Below, piece by piece: positions 6,678 to 14,049 of a stretch of 16,926 nt of DNA. The notes under the pieces were generated by a model. It had not been told where the DNA came from, ran no database searches, and was given only the letters and a program-made list of their open reading frames with translations. The DNA comes from Candidatus Omnitrophota bacterium. GTDB taxonomy: Bacteria; Omnitrophota; Gorgyraeia; 2-02-FULL-51-18; JAGOUK01. Position 1 is the first letter of the stretch. The number at the start of each line of letters is the position of its first letter. The position numbers were made by a program, and so were the translations under genes. The stretch covers positions 9,338 through 26,263 of the forward strand of contig JADGBA010000003.1 in NCBI GenBank assembly GCA_015231685.1, read 5' to 3'.

Positions 6678-6941
6678 TTGGGCATTCTGACTTTTCTCAA
6701 AGTGCTGGTCGGCGTCCTTGTGGCGGCGCTTTTGACCGTGTTCTATATCCAGAATACGGGCCCGGCGCCGATTCAGTTCCCGTTCACGCGGATTTTTCAT
6801 ATGCCGCTCATGTTCATGCTGCTGGCGGCTTATGTGGCGGGAATTGTGACGGCGCTCTTCGGAGCGTTTTGGCTCGGCGCGCGGATGAAGAAGCACAATG
6901 AAGAAGAAGACCCCGATGAACAGCTGGTGGAGGAAGAGTGA
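6678..6941 (+). CDS. mamL: LapA-domain (DUF1049) membrane protein, MamL candidate
   Basis: This 87-residue protein appears to start at TTG, one base after the preceding stop; an internal start would remove the first membrane helix. Two helices (about 5-24 and 45-67) flank a short segment with FYIQNTGPAPIQF, the QN-x-x-P-x-x-x-x-F pattern of LapA/DUF1049 proteins. MamL, essential for magnetosome membrane formation, is a small two-helix protein that I believe falls in this family and lies directly upstream of mamM in alphaproteobacteria, as here. The tail is acidic (EEEDPDEQLVEEE), whereas Magnetospirillum MamL ends in a basic amphipathic region, which is a reason for caution. It overlaps mamM by 4 bp. 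Confidence 0.6.
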   Translation: MGILTFLKVLVGVLVAALLTVFYIQNTGPAPIQFPFTRIFHMPLMFMLLAAYVAGIVTALFGAFWLGARMKKHNEEEDPDEQLVEEE

Positions 6942-7840
6942 GCAAATCGCGGCTGAAGTGTGAAAACTGCGCCAAGGTGACAAGCGCCATCGGCCTCGTG
7001 GCCGGATTGGCCCTTGCTGCCCTGAAGCTGAGCTTCGGGTACCTGGGCCGCTCGCGTGCGCTTATTGCCAGCGGCATGTGCAACTTGAGCGATGTCTCGA
7101 GCGCTTTTGTCGTGATTCTGGGTGTCAAGTATTCCCAGAAGGGCGCCAACCGCCGTTATCCGTACGGATTTGGTAAGGTCGAATTCATCGCGCAGGTGGG
7201 AATCAGCGCGCTGATGATTCTGGGTAACGTCGTTCTTCTGATGAGCTCGTTTATCGTGATTGCTCAGCGCACGATCGTGATTCCGCATCTCTTTGTTATT
7301 TTTGTGGCGTTGATCAGCGCCCTTGTGAATGGTCTCATGTACAAGTTCGCCCGGTGCGGGCACACAGAACTGAACAGCCCGGCGCTGAAGGCCCACGCCG
7401 AACACAACAAAATCGATATCGCCTCCTCGATTCTCGTCATGATCGGTGTCCTGGCCAGTCATGCCGGACTTCACTGGGCGGACCCGGTGATCGCGATCTT
7501 CGAGTGTTTGCACGTGATCTGGGGAAGCTGGGTCATCTTCTGGGACGGATTCAAGGGCATCATGGACACGAGCGCCCCGCGCGAATACATCGAGGCGATG
7601 CGGGAGCGTGTCGAACAGCTTCCGAAGGTGCGCCGGGTGCCGAAGATCTATGCCCGGCAGTCGGGCCCGCGGATGCTTCTCGACATGACGCTGGAACTGG
7701 ACCCGTCCCTGACGGTGCTCGAATCCAAAAAGATCGTGACGGATGTGCGCGAGGAGCTGAGGCGCTACGACCGCCACATGGGGAATGTGTTTATTCAAAT
7801 CAAAACCGCGGAACGGCCGGCCGCGGCGGTGGGGGCCTGA
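6938..7840 (+). CDS. mamM: Magnetosome CDF iron transporter MamM
   Basis: This 300-residue cation-diffusion-facilitator has about six membrane helices (residues 15-200) and a cytoplasmic C-terminal CDF dimer domain (about 210-292). The start is GTG, overlapping the previous stop, with GGAGGAAG upstream. MamM features are an N-terminal CENC, the YPYGFGKVEF loop, and RC...LNSP followed by EHNKID, giving the metal-site pair His156/Asp160. The other half of the site is Cys48/Asp52 (GMCNLSD), where Magnetospirillum MamM has Tyr/Asp. MamM moves iron into the vesicle with MamB and stabilises MamB. The call over MamB rests on the HxxxD pair and loop motifs; the next gene is clearly MamB-type. Confidence 0.85.
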   Translation: MSKSRLKCENCAKVTSAIGLVAGLALAALKLSFGYLGRSRALIASGMCNLSDVSSAFVVILGVKYSQKGANRRYPYGFGKVEFIAQVGISALMILGNVVLLMSSFIVIAQRTIVIPHLFVIFVALISALVNGLMYKFARCGHTELNSPALKAHAEHNKIDIASSILVMIGVLASHAGLHWADPVIAIFECLHVIWGSWVIFWDGFKGIMDTSAPREYIEAMRERVEQLPKVRRVPKIYARQSGPRMLLDMTLELDPSLTVLESKKIVTDVREELRRYDRHMGNVFIQIKTAERPAAAVGA

Positions 7841-7843
7841 ACC

Positions 7844-8785
7844 ATGGACCAGAGAGAAAAGTGCTTCAAGTGCGGCCAGACGGTGCCTTGGGTGTGCTTC
7901 GCCGGGAATACGACCCTGGCGCTCTTCAAGGTCTTTGTGGGAATTCTCTCGGGCTCCCGCGGCCTCATAGCCGACGGTCTTCATTCGGCGAGTGATGTGC
8001 TGGCGACGATCATGGTCCTCATCAGTCTTACGATCGCCGGCAAGGGCGATGATGAGACTCACCCCTGGGGTCACGGGAAGATCGAGTTCGCCGGAGCGCT
8101 TCTTGTCTACGTGATTCTTCTTTCGCTTTCGATCTTTCTCTTTATTGACGCGGTCAAGGCGATCATGCACGGCGTCACGACCCCGCCGCATCTCATATCG
8201 TTTCTGGCGGCGGTGGTGTCCATCGTGGCCAACTTCATTCTCTCCGGCTACGGCTTCTGCGCAGGCAAACAGCTCAATTCCCCCGCCATGATTGCGAACG
8301 CCAACGAGAACAAGGCGGATATGCTCTCGAGCTTCGCGGTGGTGGTCGGCATCATCGGAGCCAACATGGGCTTCCTTGTGATGGATTCCATCGCCGCGGT
8401 TCTGGTGGCGCTCATTATCTTCCGGACCGCCCTCACCTTGGGGATTCAGGCGTTTCAGAATCTTATCGATGTCTCGCTTCCGGGAGAGAAGGTGGGGCTC
8501 ATCCATAAGGAGCTTGCGAAGTTCCCGCGTATCAAGGGCACGCGCTATGCGAAGACCCGCCGTGTCGGGCAGTCCGTATGGGTGGAGCTGGAAATCTATG
8601 TGGATCCCCGGGCGAGGATCGAAGAGGCGGGAGTGCTCGTCCGCGAGGTGCGGCTTGCGCTCATGAGGCGTTTTGAGCACATCAAGGAAGTTTCTATCAC
8701 GTTCAGCTGCCGGGAAGTCCCGGTTCTTAAGAAAAGAAGGCGTTTGTTTTTTCAAAAAGAAAAACAGGCCGTTCAAGCGGTCTAA
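7844..8785 (+). CDS. mamB: Magnetosome CDF transporter MamB
   Basis: This 313-residue CDF protein lies 3 bp downstream of mamM. The N-terminal CFKCGQTVPWVCF closely follows the CRDC...VVWWAF start of MamB. Six helices span about 15-205, and the CDF C-terminal domain about 212-292. Metal-site residues are His47/Asp51 (ADGLHSASD) and Glu155/Asp159 (NENKAD), following the MamB block NNSPAIIANA seen here as LNSPAMIANA. MamB is essential for magnetosome vesicle formation as well as iron import and depends on MamM. The C-terminus has an extra basic segment (KKRRRLFFQKEK) beyond the CDF domain. In Magnetospirillum the second helix-5 ligand is Asp, here Glu, a conservative change. Confidence 0.88.
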   Translation: MDQREKCFKCGQTVPWVCFAGNTTLALFKVFVGILSGSRGLIADGLHSASDVLATIMVLISLTIAGKGDDETHPWGHGKIEFAGALLVYVILLSLSIFLFIDAVKAIMHGVTTPPHLISFLAAVVSIVANFILSGYGFCAGKQLNSPAMIANANENKADMLSSFAVVVGIIGANMGFLVMDSIAAVLVALIIFRTALTLGIQAFQNLIDVSLPGEKVGLIHKELAKFPRIKGTRYAKTRRVGQSVWVELEIYVDPRARIEEAGVLVREVRLALMRRFEHIKEVSITFSCREVPVLKKRRRLFFQKEKQAVQAV

Positions 8786-8804
8786 CCCCTGACAAGGAGA
8801 AGTC

Positions 8805-9566
8805 ATGACACAGAGCATCGAAACCAAAAAACCCCGCCCGCAGGGCGCCGCCAAGAGCGTCCCGGCCAAGGCCGGGGCCGAAGCCGCGGCCCCCAAAACC
8901 ATCGCACCCGCCGGATCACGCTTCTCGAGCCGCGATGTCACGGGCGCGATCAAATTCGGAATCCATTGCACGATGGTGGTGACCGAGCGCATCATCTCGG
9001 CCATCATGGCGGGCTACCGGAAGCTTTTTGTCGTGGACGTGAAGGTCCGCGGCGGATTCTATAAAGAAGAAGGCCTGAAGGCCTACCAGAAGCATGATTA
9101 CGAGGCCGCCGTGAAGAATCTCGAGCAGTCCGTAGAAGAAGAAGAAGAAGAAGATGTTGAGGTCTTATACCACCTGGGCATGGCCCATGCGTATCTCGAG
9201 GAATACGAGACGGCCGTCGACATTCTCAAAAAAGCCGAAAAAATTGAACCCGACGACGCCGACACCGTCGCCGAGATTGCCGACTGCCTGATCCGACTCG
9301 AGCGTTACGCCGAAGCGGTCGAATACTGCGAGAAAGCGGTCCAACTCACTCCCGATGCGGCCTCGAACCACTATCTTCTCGGCACCGCTTATGAGAAAAC
9401 CGGGAAGCTGGAAGAGGCGACCCGCACCTACAAGAAATGCATCGAGATGGACCCGCGCGATCCGGTGTATTACCACGCTCTGGGATTCGCCTATGAATCA
9501 GCCGGCAAGCACAACGACGCGATCGGCTGCTTCAAGAAGGCAATGGAGCTCGAAAAGAAACGATAA
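8805..9566 (+). CDS. mamA: Magnetosome TPR coat protein MamA
   Basis: This 253-residue protein has a Lys/Ala/Pro-rich, probably disordered N-terminal extension (1-38), a short hydrophobic stretch and the MamA-type lead-in VDVKVRGGFYKEEGLKAY. About five TPR repeats follow (about 83-250; for example HLGMAHAYLEEYETAV, LLGTAYEKTGKLEEA, ALGFAYESAGKHNDA). MamA coats the cytosolic face of magnetosomes as a self-assembling TPR scaffold needed for vesicle activation; the Magnetospirillum protein is about 220 residues and lacks this N-terminal extension. AAGGAGAA precedes the ATG. A run of six glutamates between TPR 1 and 2 is encoded by a GAA repeat. The identification is strong given mamB upstream and mamQ downstream. 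Confidence 0.85.
   Translation: MTQSIETKKPRPQGAAKSVPAKAGAEAAAPKTIAPAGSRFSSRDVTGAIKFGIHCTMVVTERIISAIMAGYRKLFVVDVKVRGGFYKEEGLKAYQKHDYEAAVKNLEQSVEEEEEEDVEVLYHLGMAHAYLEEYETAVDILKKAEKIEPDDADTVAEIADCLIRLERYAEAVEYCEKAVQLTPDAASNHYLLGTAYEKTGKLEEATRTYKKCIEMDPRDPVYYHALGFAYESAGKHNDAIGCFKKAMELEKKR
9135..9152 (+). repeat. In-frame (GAA)6 microsatellite in mamA
   Basis: Six tandem GAA codons encode the Glu111-Glu116 tract between the first and second TPR units of MamA, followed by GAT. Length change by whole units would keep the frame and alter only the acidic loop. Confidence 0.85.
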
Positions 9567-9578
9567 GGAAAACCGAAA

Positions 9579-10370
9579 ATGGCCAACCGTATCTCCGACA
9601 CGATCAAAAAACTGTTCCCGAATGATTTCGAGGAACTCGTGCCTGTCCAGCCGCACTGGTGGGACCGTATCGATTTCTCGACCCTTCACCGTCAGAAGTG
9701 GGGGTGGCTGGGACTGGGCCTGCTTCTCGCCTTCGCGATGATCCCGAGCGCGTTTTTCTTCAACCGCTTCGTGACGCTGGAGACCCAGGTGCAGACCCAG
9801 AAGGCGCAGATTGAGGCGCATGTCCAGCGGCGGCAGAACATTCTCATCAATTTGTCCCAGACGCTGATTGACTATGCGCGGCATGAGCAGGGGATGTTCC
9901 GATTTATGGCCGAGACGCGCGCGGAGTCGCTTGTGGCGGACGGAAAGACGCCCCAACAACATCTGCAGGAAACCCTTCAGAAGATTCAAGCCGCTCAGGC
10001 CGCCGGGACATCCGGAGAGAAGCTCTCGGGCATGATGGGCAGCATTATGGCCCTGGCTGAGAATTATCCGCAACTCAAGCTGAACGAGAACTTCCAGAAG
10101 ATGATGGATGCGCTGGTGGACGTCGAAGACCGGATAGTTGAGCGGCGGATGGCATACAACGAAGCGTGCAATGTGTACGGGACCTACATCCGTAAGTTTC
10201 CGCAGTTTTTTTATGCGTTCCTGTTCCGCTTCAAGCCCTATCCCTTTATTACGTCGGACGATGACACTACGCAGCTCAAATGGGTTACCACCGATCCCTA
10301 CCAGGGAGACGTCACGGAAGTCGGGGCCTTGCCTGCCCGTCCGGAAATGGCCGCCACGGAGGTACGATGA
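9579..10370 (+). CDS. mamQ: LemA-family magnetosome protein MamQ
   Basis: This 263-residue protein has one membrane helix (about 42-62) after a soluble N-terminus of about 40 residues, then long helical segments. The LemA signature is near the end (residues about 188-218: YNEACNVYGTYIRKFPQFFYAFLFRFKPYPF). MamQ is a LemA-type protein essential for magnetosome membrane invagination in Magnetospirillum and Desulfovibrio magneticus. It lies 12 bp after mamA, the conserved A-Q order. Its end overlaps the start of the next gene by 4 bp. The C-terminal 40 residues after the signature are acidic/Thr-rich and presumably disordered. Confidence 0.85.
   Translation: MANRISDTIKKLFPNDFEELVPVQPHWWDRIDFSTLHRQKWGWLGLGLLLAFAMIPSAFFFNRFVTLETQVQTQKAQIEAHVQRRQNILINLSQTLIDYARHEQGMFRFMAETRAESLVADGKTPQQHLQETLQKIQAAQAAGTSGEKLSGMMGSIMALAENYPQLKLNENFQKMMDALVDVEDRIVERRMAYNEACNVYGTYIRKFPQFFYAFLFRFKPYPFITSDDDTTQLKWVTTDPYQGDVTEVGALPARPEMAATEVR
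10358..10362 (+). promoter_or_regulatory. Shine-Dalgarno GGAGG fixing the PDZ-permease start
   Basis: GGAGG lies 4 bases before the ATG at 10367, inside the end of mamQ. It supports 10367 rather than the in-frame ATG at 10280, which would overlap mamQ by 91 bp and add 29 unlikely residues. Confidence 0.7.
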
Positions 10371-12214
10371 GTCCCCAGAAGCCCGATTCCCCGCAACGGT
10401 TTGACTTCAAAGCCTACTTCACGCCCGAAAGGCTTAAGGCCCTCTCCAAGGGGCTGTGGCGTGAGGTTGCTTTTGCGGTGATTATTCTCTTCGTGGGCTT
10501 TGCGCTCTTCGGCAGAACTGCTGATCAGAACTCTAAGGTCGCGGGTGTCCGTGTGGCGACTCAAGGCTTCCCCAACGCCCTTGAAGTGGACGTGATGAAC
10601 GTTGATCCCGTGATCGCGAGGCACTTCAAGCTTGGCGGCGTCCGCGGTGTGCTCGTCAGCGATGCGCCCCAGGGGACGGCGCGCCGGCAGGCGGGCCTTA
10701 AGCGCGGTGACGTGATCATGAGTTACAACGGCATCGAGGTGCAGTCGGCGCATCATCTGGGACATCTCATGTCCCAGAACCGCGGCGGGGATACCGTGCG
10801 CTTCGACGTGGTGCGAGGGGGCAGGATTCAGACCCTCAACGTCAAGGTTCCGGCCGTCACGACACTTGATAACTTTACGCGGCCCCGGGCGGTGTCGACG
10901 ATCGTGATGCTGCTTATTCTTCTGGGGACCTTCGGGTGTTTGTTCTTTAATGTGGCCAACCGCACGGTGGTGGTCACGCTCGGCGCGGCGGCATCGCTTC
11001 TCTTCGGAGGAGTGCTGGGCTTCTACGACCAGACGCAGGCCTTCGCGTCGGTGGAGCTCGGCCCCATTCTGATCCTGGTCGGTATGAGCATCTTCTCGAT
11101 CGCGCTCGAACGGTTCGGATTCTTCGAGATCGCGGCGCGGAAGACCATTCTCTGGACGCGGGGGGACGCCGTGCACGCGGTGCTTTCTTTGGTGGGCTTC
11201 ACTTATGCGCTTTCTCTTGTGATGAACAATCTTTCGACGATTCTGGTGATTGTGCCCCTGGCGCTCTCGGTGGCGCGGAACCTCAAGATCAAGCCCATTC
11301 CGGTCATCTCGGCCCTCATCATCGCCTCCAATATCGGCGGCGCCTCGACGATGATCGGCGACTTCCCGAACATGCTCATCTCAGCGAGCACGGGACTGTC
11401 GTTCATGGAATTCATCATCTTCATGGGGCCGATCGGCCTCGTGCTTCTGGGGGCCATGTCCTGGTACCTCCTGAAGAGTTCGGGAAGGGATCTCTTGGCC
11501 AACCGGAAGGTCGCCCTTCAAACGGACCTGTTGAGGCGGCTGGAATCGGAGATAACACGGGTCGAGGTGGACCGGCGCGGAATCCAGAATACGCTCGCGA
11601 CGCTTCTTTGTGTGGTGATCGCGTTCATCGTGCTCCCGGCGTGGCGCATCGGCCCGGCCACGATCGCGCTCGGCGGCGGATTTTTGCTTCTGGCGATCGA
11701 ACGTAATCATGCCCGCGAGATGATCCGTCGGATCAACTTCGGGGACGTGCTTTTCTTCGTCTCTCTTTTTATTCTGGTCGGCGGGGCGCTGCATTCGGGG
11801 CTCCTTAAGGGCACATCGGACCTCATCTCGGCTCTCTCGGGCGGCCAGCGGTATTTGTACCTTCTCGCGCTTCTCTGGACGGCGGGGTTCTTCACGGCGT
11901 TTTTGAATGCGGGACCGGCGGCGGCGTTTTTTGTGCCGGTGGTGATGCATTCGCACTTCGCGGGTTCGAGCGACCTTGTGTGGTGGGCGCTTTCTTTGGG
12001 GATTCTCGCGGGGTCTTCCGCTACGCTGGCGGGAGCGACGGCGGGGGTGGTTTCGCAGTCTTTGATGGAGGGGGCTCCGGGAAGTGTGCCGAAGCCCGAG
12101 GAGCGCATGAGCTTCGCGCGGTATTCCCGCTTCGGCGTGCCGGTGGCGGTGATGTTCCTTGTGATTTCGAGTTTGTACATCGTGTTCCTGGCCAGTATTC
12201 CGGGAATCGTTTAA
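10367..12214 (+). CDS. mamN: PDZ domain fused to MamN-like ArsB/NhaD-type permease
   Basis: This 615-residue protein has a cytoplasmic N-terminus, a first membrane helix (about 34-49) and a PDZ domain (about 70-160, with LEVDVMNVDPVIA, GVLVSD and LKRGDVIMSYNG). An ion-transporter superfamily (ArsB/NhaD/CitT) membrane domain follows (about 175-610). The family hallmark MNNLSTILVIVPLAL and the block ASNIGGASTMIGDFPNMLI are clear. MamN is the magnetosome member of this superfamily, proposed to export protons made during magnetite formation; known MamN proteins I am aware of have no PDZ. With the first helix placing the PDZ outside the cytoplasm, it would face the periplasm or lumen beside the other PDZ proteins. 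The fusion has no frameshift or extra stop. The MamN orthology is tentative. Confidence 0.75.
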   Translation: MSPQKPDSPQRFDFKAYFTPERLKALSKGLWREVAFAVIILFVGFALFGRTADQNSKVAGVRVATQGFPNALEVDVMNVDPVIARHFKLGGVRGVLVSDAPQGTARRQAGLKRGDVIMSYNGIEVQSAHHLGHLMSQNRGGDTVRFDVVRGGRIQTLNVKVPAVTTLDNFTRPRAVSTIVMLLILLGTFGCLFFNVANRTVVVTLGAAASLLFGGVLGFYDQTQAFASVELGPILILVGMSIFSIALERFGFFEIAARKTILWTRGDAVHAVLSLVGFTYALSLVMNNLSTILVIVPLALSVARNLKIKPIPVISALIIASNIGGASTMIGDFPNMLISASTGLSFMEFIIFMGPIGLVLLGAMSWYLLKSSGRDLLANRKVALQTDLLRRLESEITRVEVDRRGIQNTLATLLCVVIAFIVLPAWRIGPATIALGGGFLLLAIERNHAREMIRRINFGDVLFFVSLFILVGGALHSGLLKGTSDLISALSGGQRYLYLLALLWTAGFFTAFLNAGPAAAFFVPVVMHSHFAGSSDLVWWALSLGILAGSSATLAGATAGVVSQSLMEGAPGSVPKPEERMSFARYSRFGVPVAVMFLVISSLYIVFLASIPGIV

Positions 12215-12226
12215 AGGGGATGGGGA

Positions 12227-13177
12227 ATGAAGTTTGGCCTGAGGCCCGCGTGGACCTATCAGAATCTGTTGAGGGTTTCTTTTGTCGTTCTGGGGGCGTT
12301 GTGTCTCCTGGCGATGTTCGGCGTGCCTTTGATGAGCGCGCGGGGTCCTTCGAGTTTCAACTACGGCGGACCGTCGCCGCTTATCGTGATGCTGATCGGT
12401 CTGGCCATCGGCTGCTACGGGACGGTTGTGGGGATCGGCGGCGGGCCGCTCATTGTGCCGGTGCTGTTCTTCTTCTACGGGTGGGAGACGGAATTTCTGG
12501 TGGCGACGTCGCTCATGATCGTGTTCCTGAACGCGCTTTCGGGGACGATCGGGTATGCCTATCAGAAGCGCATCGATTACAAAGGGGGGTCGAAGTTCGC
12601 CCTCGCGGCGCTGCCGGGAGCGGGGGTGTCGGGCTTTGTCCATCACCGCTTCGATATTCAGATCTTCGATGCCATCTTTGGCGTCTTTTTGATTCTGCTG
12701 GCCGTGTTTTGTTTTATCAACGTCCGCCGGATGGGCAGGCGGGAGGCACTGCCGAGGCCGGAGGCGCCGGCATGGTTCCGGCGGGTGTCGGTGGCGGACC
12801 GGTTCGGTCAGAGCTTCGGCTTCGCGGTGGACGATCAGCTGGGGATTTATCTGAACCTGCTTCTGGGGTTCTTCGTGGGATTTTTGGGGATCGGCGGCGG
12901 GGTGTTCCAGGTGCCGATTCTGCTCTTTGTGCTTTTTTATCCGGCGCATATCGCGACGGCGACGAGTCACTACGTGACGGCGCTCACGTGTCTCTTCGCG
13001 GTGCTGCCGCACGTGTTCCTCGGGAACGTGTTTTTTGATGAAGCGTTGTGGATGGGCTTGGGAGTGGTCGTCGGGGCGCAATTGGGGGCGTGGCTTTCGC
13101 CCAAACTTCAGTCGCGTCTGATCATCTATCTCTTCATCATTATCATTCTTGTGTTTGCAGTCAAATTGTTGTTCTAG
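12227..13177 (+). CDS. Stand-alone TauE/SafE permease (MamO C-terminal-like)
   Basis: This 316-residue polytopic protein has two TauE/SafE half-repeats, each with its glycine motif: VGIGGGPLIVPVL (about 68-80) and LGIGGGVFQVPIL (about 222-234). The halves are separated by a cytoplasmic basic loop (about 165-190). TauE/SafE proteins move sulfonates, sulfite or related anions. MamO has a degenerate trypsin-like domain fused to a TauE domain, and in Nitrospirota and related magnetotactic lineages the TauE part occurs alone as 'MamO-Cter'. That fits here, directly after the MamN-like permease; no MamO protease part is in this window. AAAGGGG precedes the ATG. Substrate unknown. Confidence 0.75.
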   Translation: MKFGLRPAWTYQNLLRVSFVVLGALCLLAMFGVPLMSARGPSSFNYGGPSPLIVMLIGLAIGCYGTVVGIGGGPLIVPVLFFFYGWETEFLVATSLMIVFLNALSGTIGYAYQKRIDYKGGSKFALAALPGAGVSGFVHHRFDIQIFDAIFGVFLILLAVFCFINVRRMGRREALPRPEAPAWFRRVSVADRFGQSFGFAVDDQLGIYLNLLLGFFVGFLGIGGGVFQVPILLFVLFYPAHIATATSHYVTALTCLFAVLPHVFLGNVFFDEALWMGLGVVVGAQLGAWLSPKLQSRLIIYLFIIIILVFAVKLLF

Positions 13178-13198
13178 TTCAACCAAAGGAGGAAGGTC

Positions 13199-13381
13199 AT
13201 GGAGTTCATTCTCGGCGCGGCAATTCTGATTCTGGATATTTGGGCGGTTCTCGAGGCGCTTAAAGGGCCCCTCACCAACGACAAGAAAATTCTGTGGGTG
13301 ATTCTGATTATCTTCCTGCCGATTTTGGGGTTGATTCTTTATTACCTCATGGGCCGGCCCGGACAATCGCTTAAGTCATGA
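13199..13381 (+). CDS. PLDc_N-type two-helix mini protein
   Basis: This 60-residue protein has two membrane helices (about 3-20 and 30-51) linked by EALKGPLTNDKK and ending in LILYYLMGRPG. This is the pattern of the phospholipase D/cardiolipin synthase N-terminal domain (PLDc_N), here without any catalytic HKD domain. Stand-alone PLDc_N proteins are common small membrane proteins of unknown function. A strong AAAGGAGGAAGG lies before the ATG, and the stop overlaps the next start by 4 bp (ATGA). A membrane-lipid or assembly role in magnetosomes would be inference only. Confidence 0.7.
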   Translation: MEFILGAAILILDIWAVLEALKGPLTNDKKILWVILIIFLPILGLILYYLMGRPGQSLKS

Positions 13382-14040
13382 GCCAAAAAACCGTTCACAC
13401 CCTCATGATTGCGGGCGTCGCGGCGCTGGTGCTTGCCGCGATTTTTGTCCAACCGCCTGTACAGTACGCGGTCCGTGAGGCGGCGCACGAAATCCGTACC
13501 TACGACGGTTTCAAACAGGCCGCCTATCCCGGCGCCGGAGCCAACTGCCCGCCGTACGCGATGCAGCCGGTGGCGATGACCCAAAGCCTGCCGCCGACCA
13601 GCGCGGGAGAGCCCAAGCCCGTTATCATCAAGCAGTGGGGTGTCGAGGCGGTCTCCGTCGGGCAGACCAAGGTCCGGATCACCGGGGTTATGGGGAATTC
13701 CTGGGCGGATAAGGCTGGCCTCCGGGCCCGCGATGTCATCATTGAGTTCAACGGCCAGAAGCTCATGGGGATGAAGCATCTCCAGGACATGCTTGCCAAG
13801 GCTTCACCCGAAAAGGACTACAAGATCAAATACCTCCGCTCCGGTCGTGTCAAGAAGGGCCTCATCACCGTCGGTGAAGGGGACATGGAGGGCGTGACGC
13901 CCATTGTGCCTGTGGCCTGGAGTCCGGCGAAGAGTGCGGTGTTCGTGTGCGGGCAATGCGGGGGGAATCTGTTGGGAAGCGCGAGCGGGCCGGTGCCGAA
14001 CTGCCCGGTGTGTCGCGTGCCCATGCGGAGGACCCGCTAG
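13378..14040 (+). CDS. Membrane-anchored PDZ protein with C-terminal cysteine knuckles
   Basis: This 220-residue protein has one membrane helix (about 7-25), a Pro-rich linker with MQPVAM (62-67), and a PDZ domain (about 85-167; WGVEAVSVG, AGLRARDVIIEFNGQ). A second IVPVAW linker (176-181) leads to a four-cysteine pair, FVCGQCGG at 191-194 and CPVC at 209-212, with a basic end. The CxxCG...CPxC spacing is that of zinc-ribbon or rubredoxin knuckles. The topology would put PDZ and knuckles outside the cytoplasm. It overlaps the preceding stop by 4 bp. Not assignable to a named family; it groups with the other PDZ and knuckle proteins of this cluster. Confidence 0.75.
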   Translation: MSQKTVHTLMIAGVAALVLAAIFVQPPVQYAVREAAHEIRTYDGFKQAAYPGAGANCPPYAMQPVAMTQSLPPTSAGEPKPVIIKQWGVEAVSVGQTKVRITGVMGNSWADKAGLRARDVIIEFNGQKLMGMKHLQDMLAKASPEKDYKIKYLRSGRVKKGLITVGEGDMEGVTPIVPVAWSPAKSAVFVCGQCGGNLLGSASGPVPNCPVCRVPMRRTR

Positions 14041-14049
14041 AAGAATCCG

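Noticed and set aside
6830..9007. 725-codon open frame on the - strand over mamL/mamM/mamB
   Set aside because: It lies antisense to clear CDF genes, and its translation is rich in Arg/His/Asp with no domains. Such frames arise from strong third-position G/C bias on the opposite strand.
10280..10366. Upstream in-frame ATG extending the PDZ-permease by 29 residues
   Set aside because: It would overlap mamQ by 91 bp and has no Shine-Dalgarno. The ATG at 10367 has GGAGG 4 bases upstream and only a 4-bp overlap.
11381..13366. 661-codon open frame on the - strand over the permease genes
   Set aside because: Same explanation: a charged, low-complexity translation antisense to clear membrane proteins, with no ribosome-binding site or family match.
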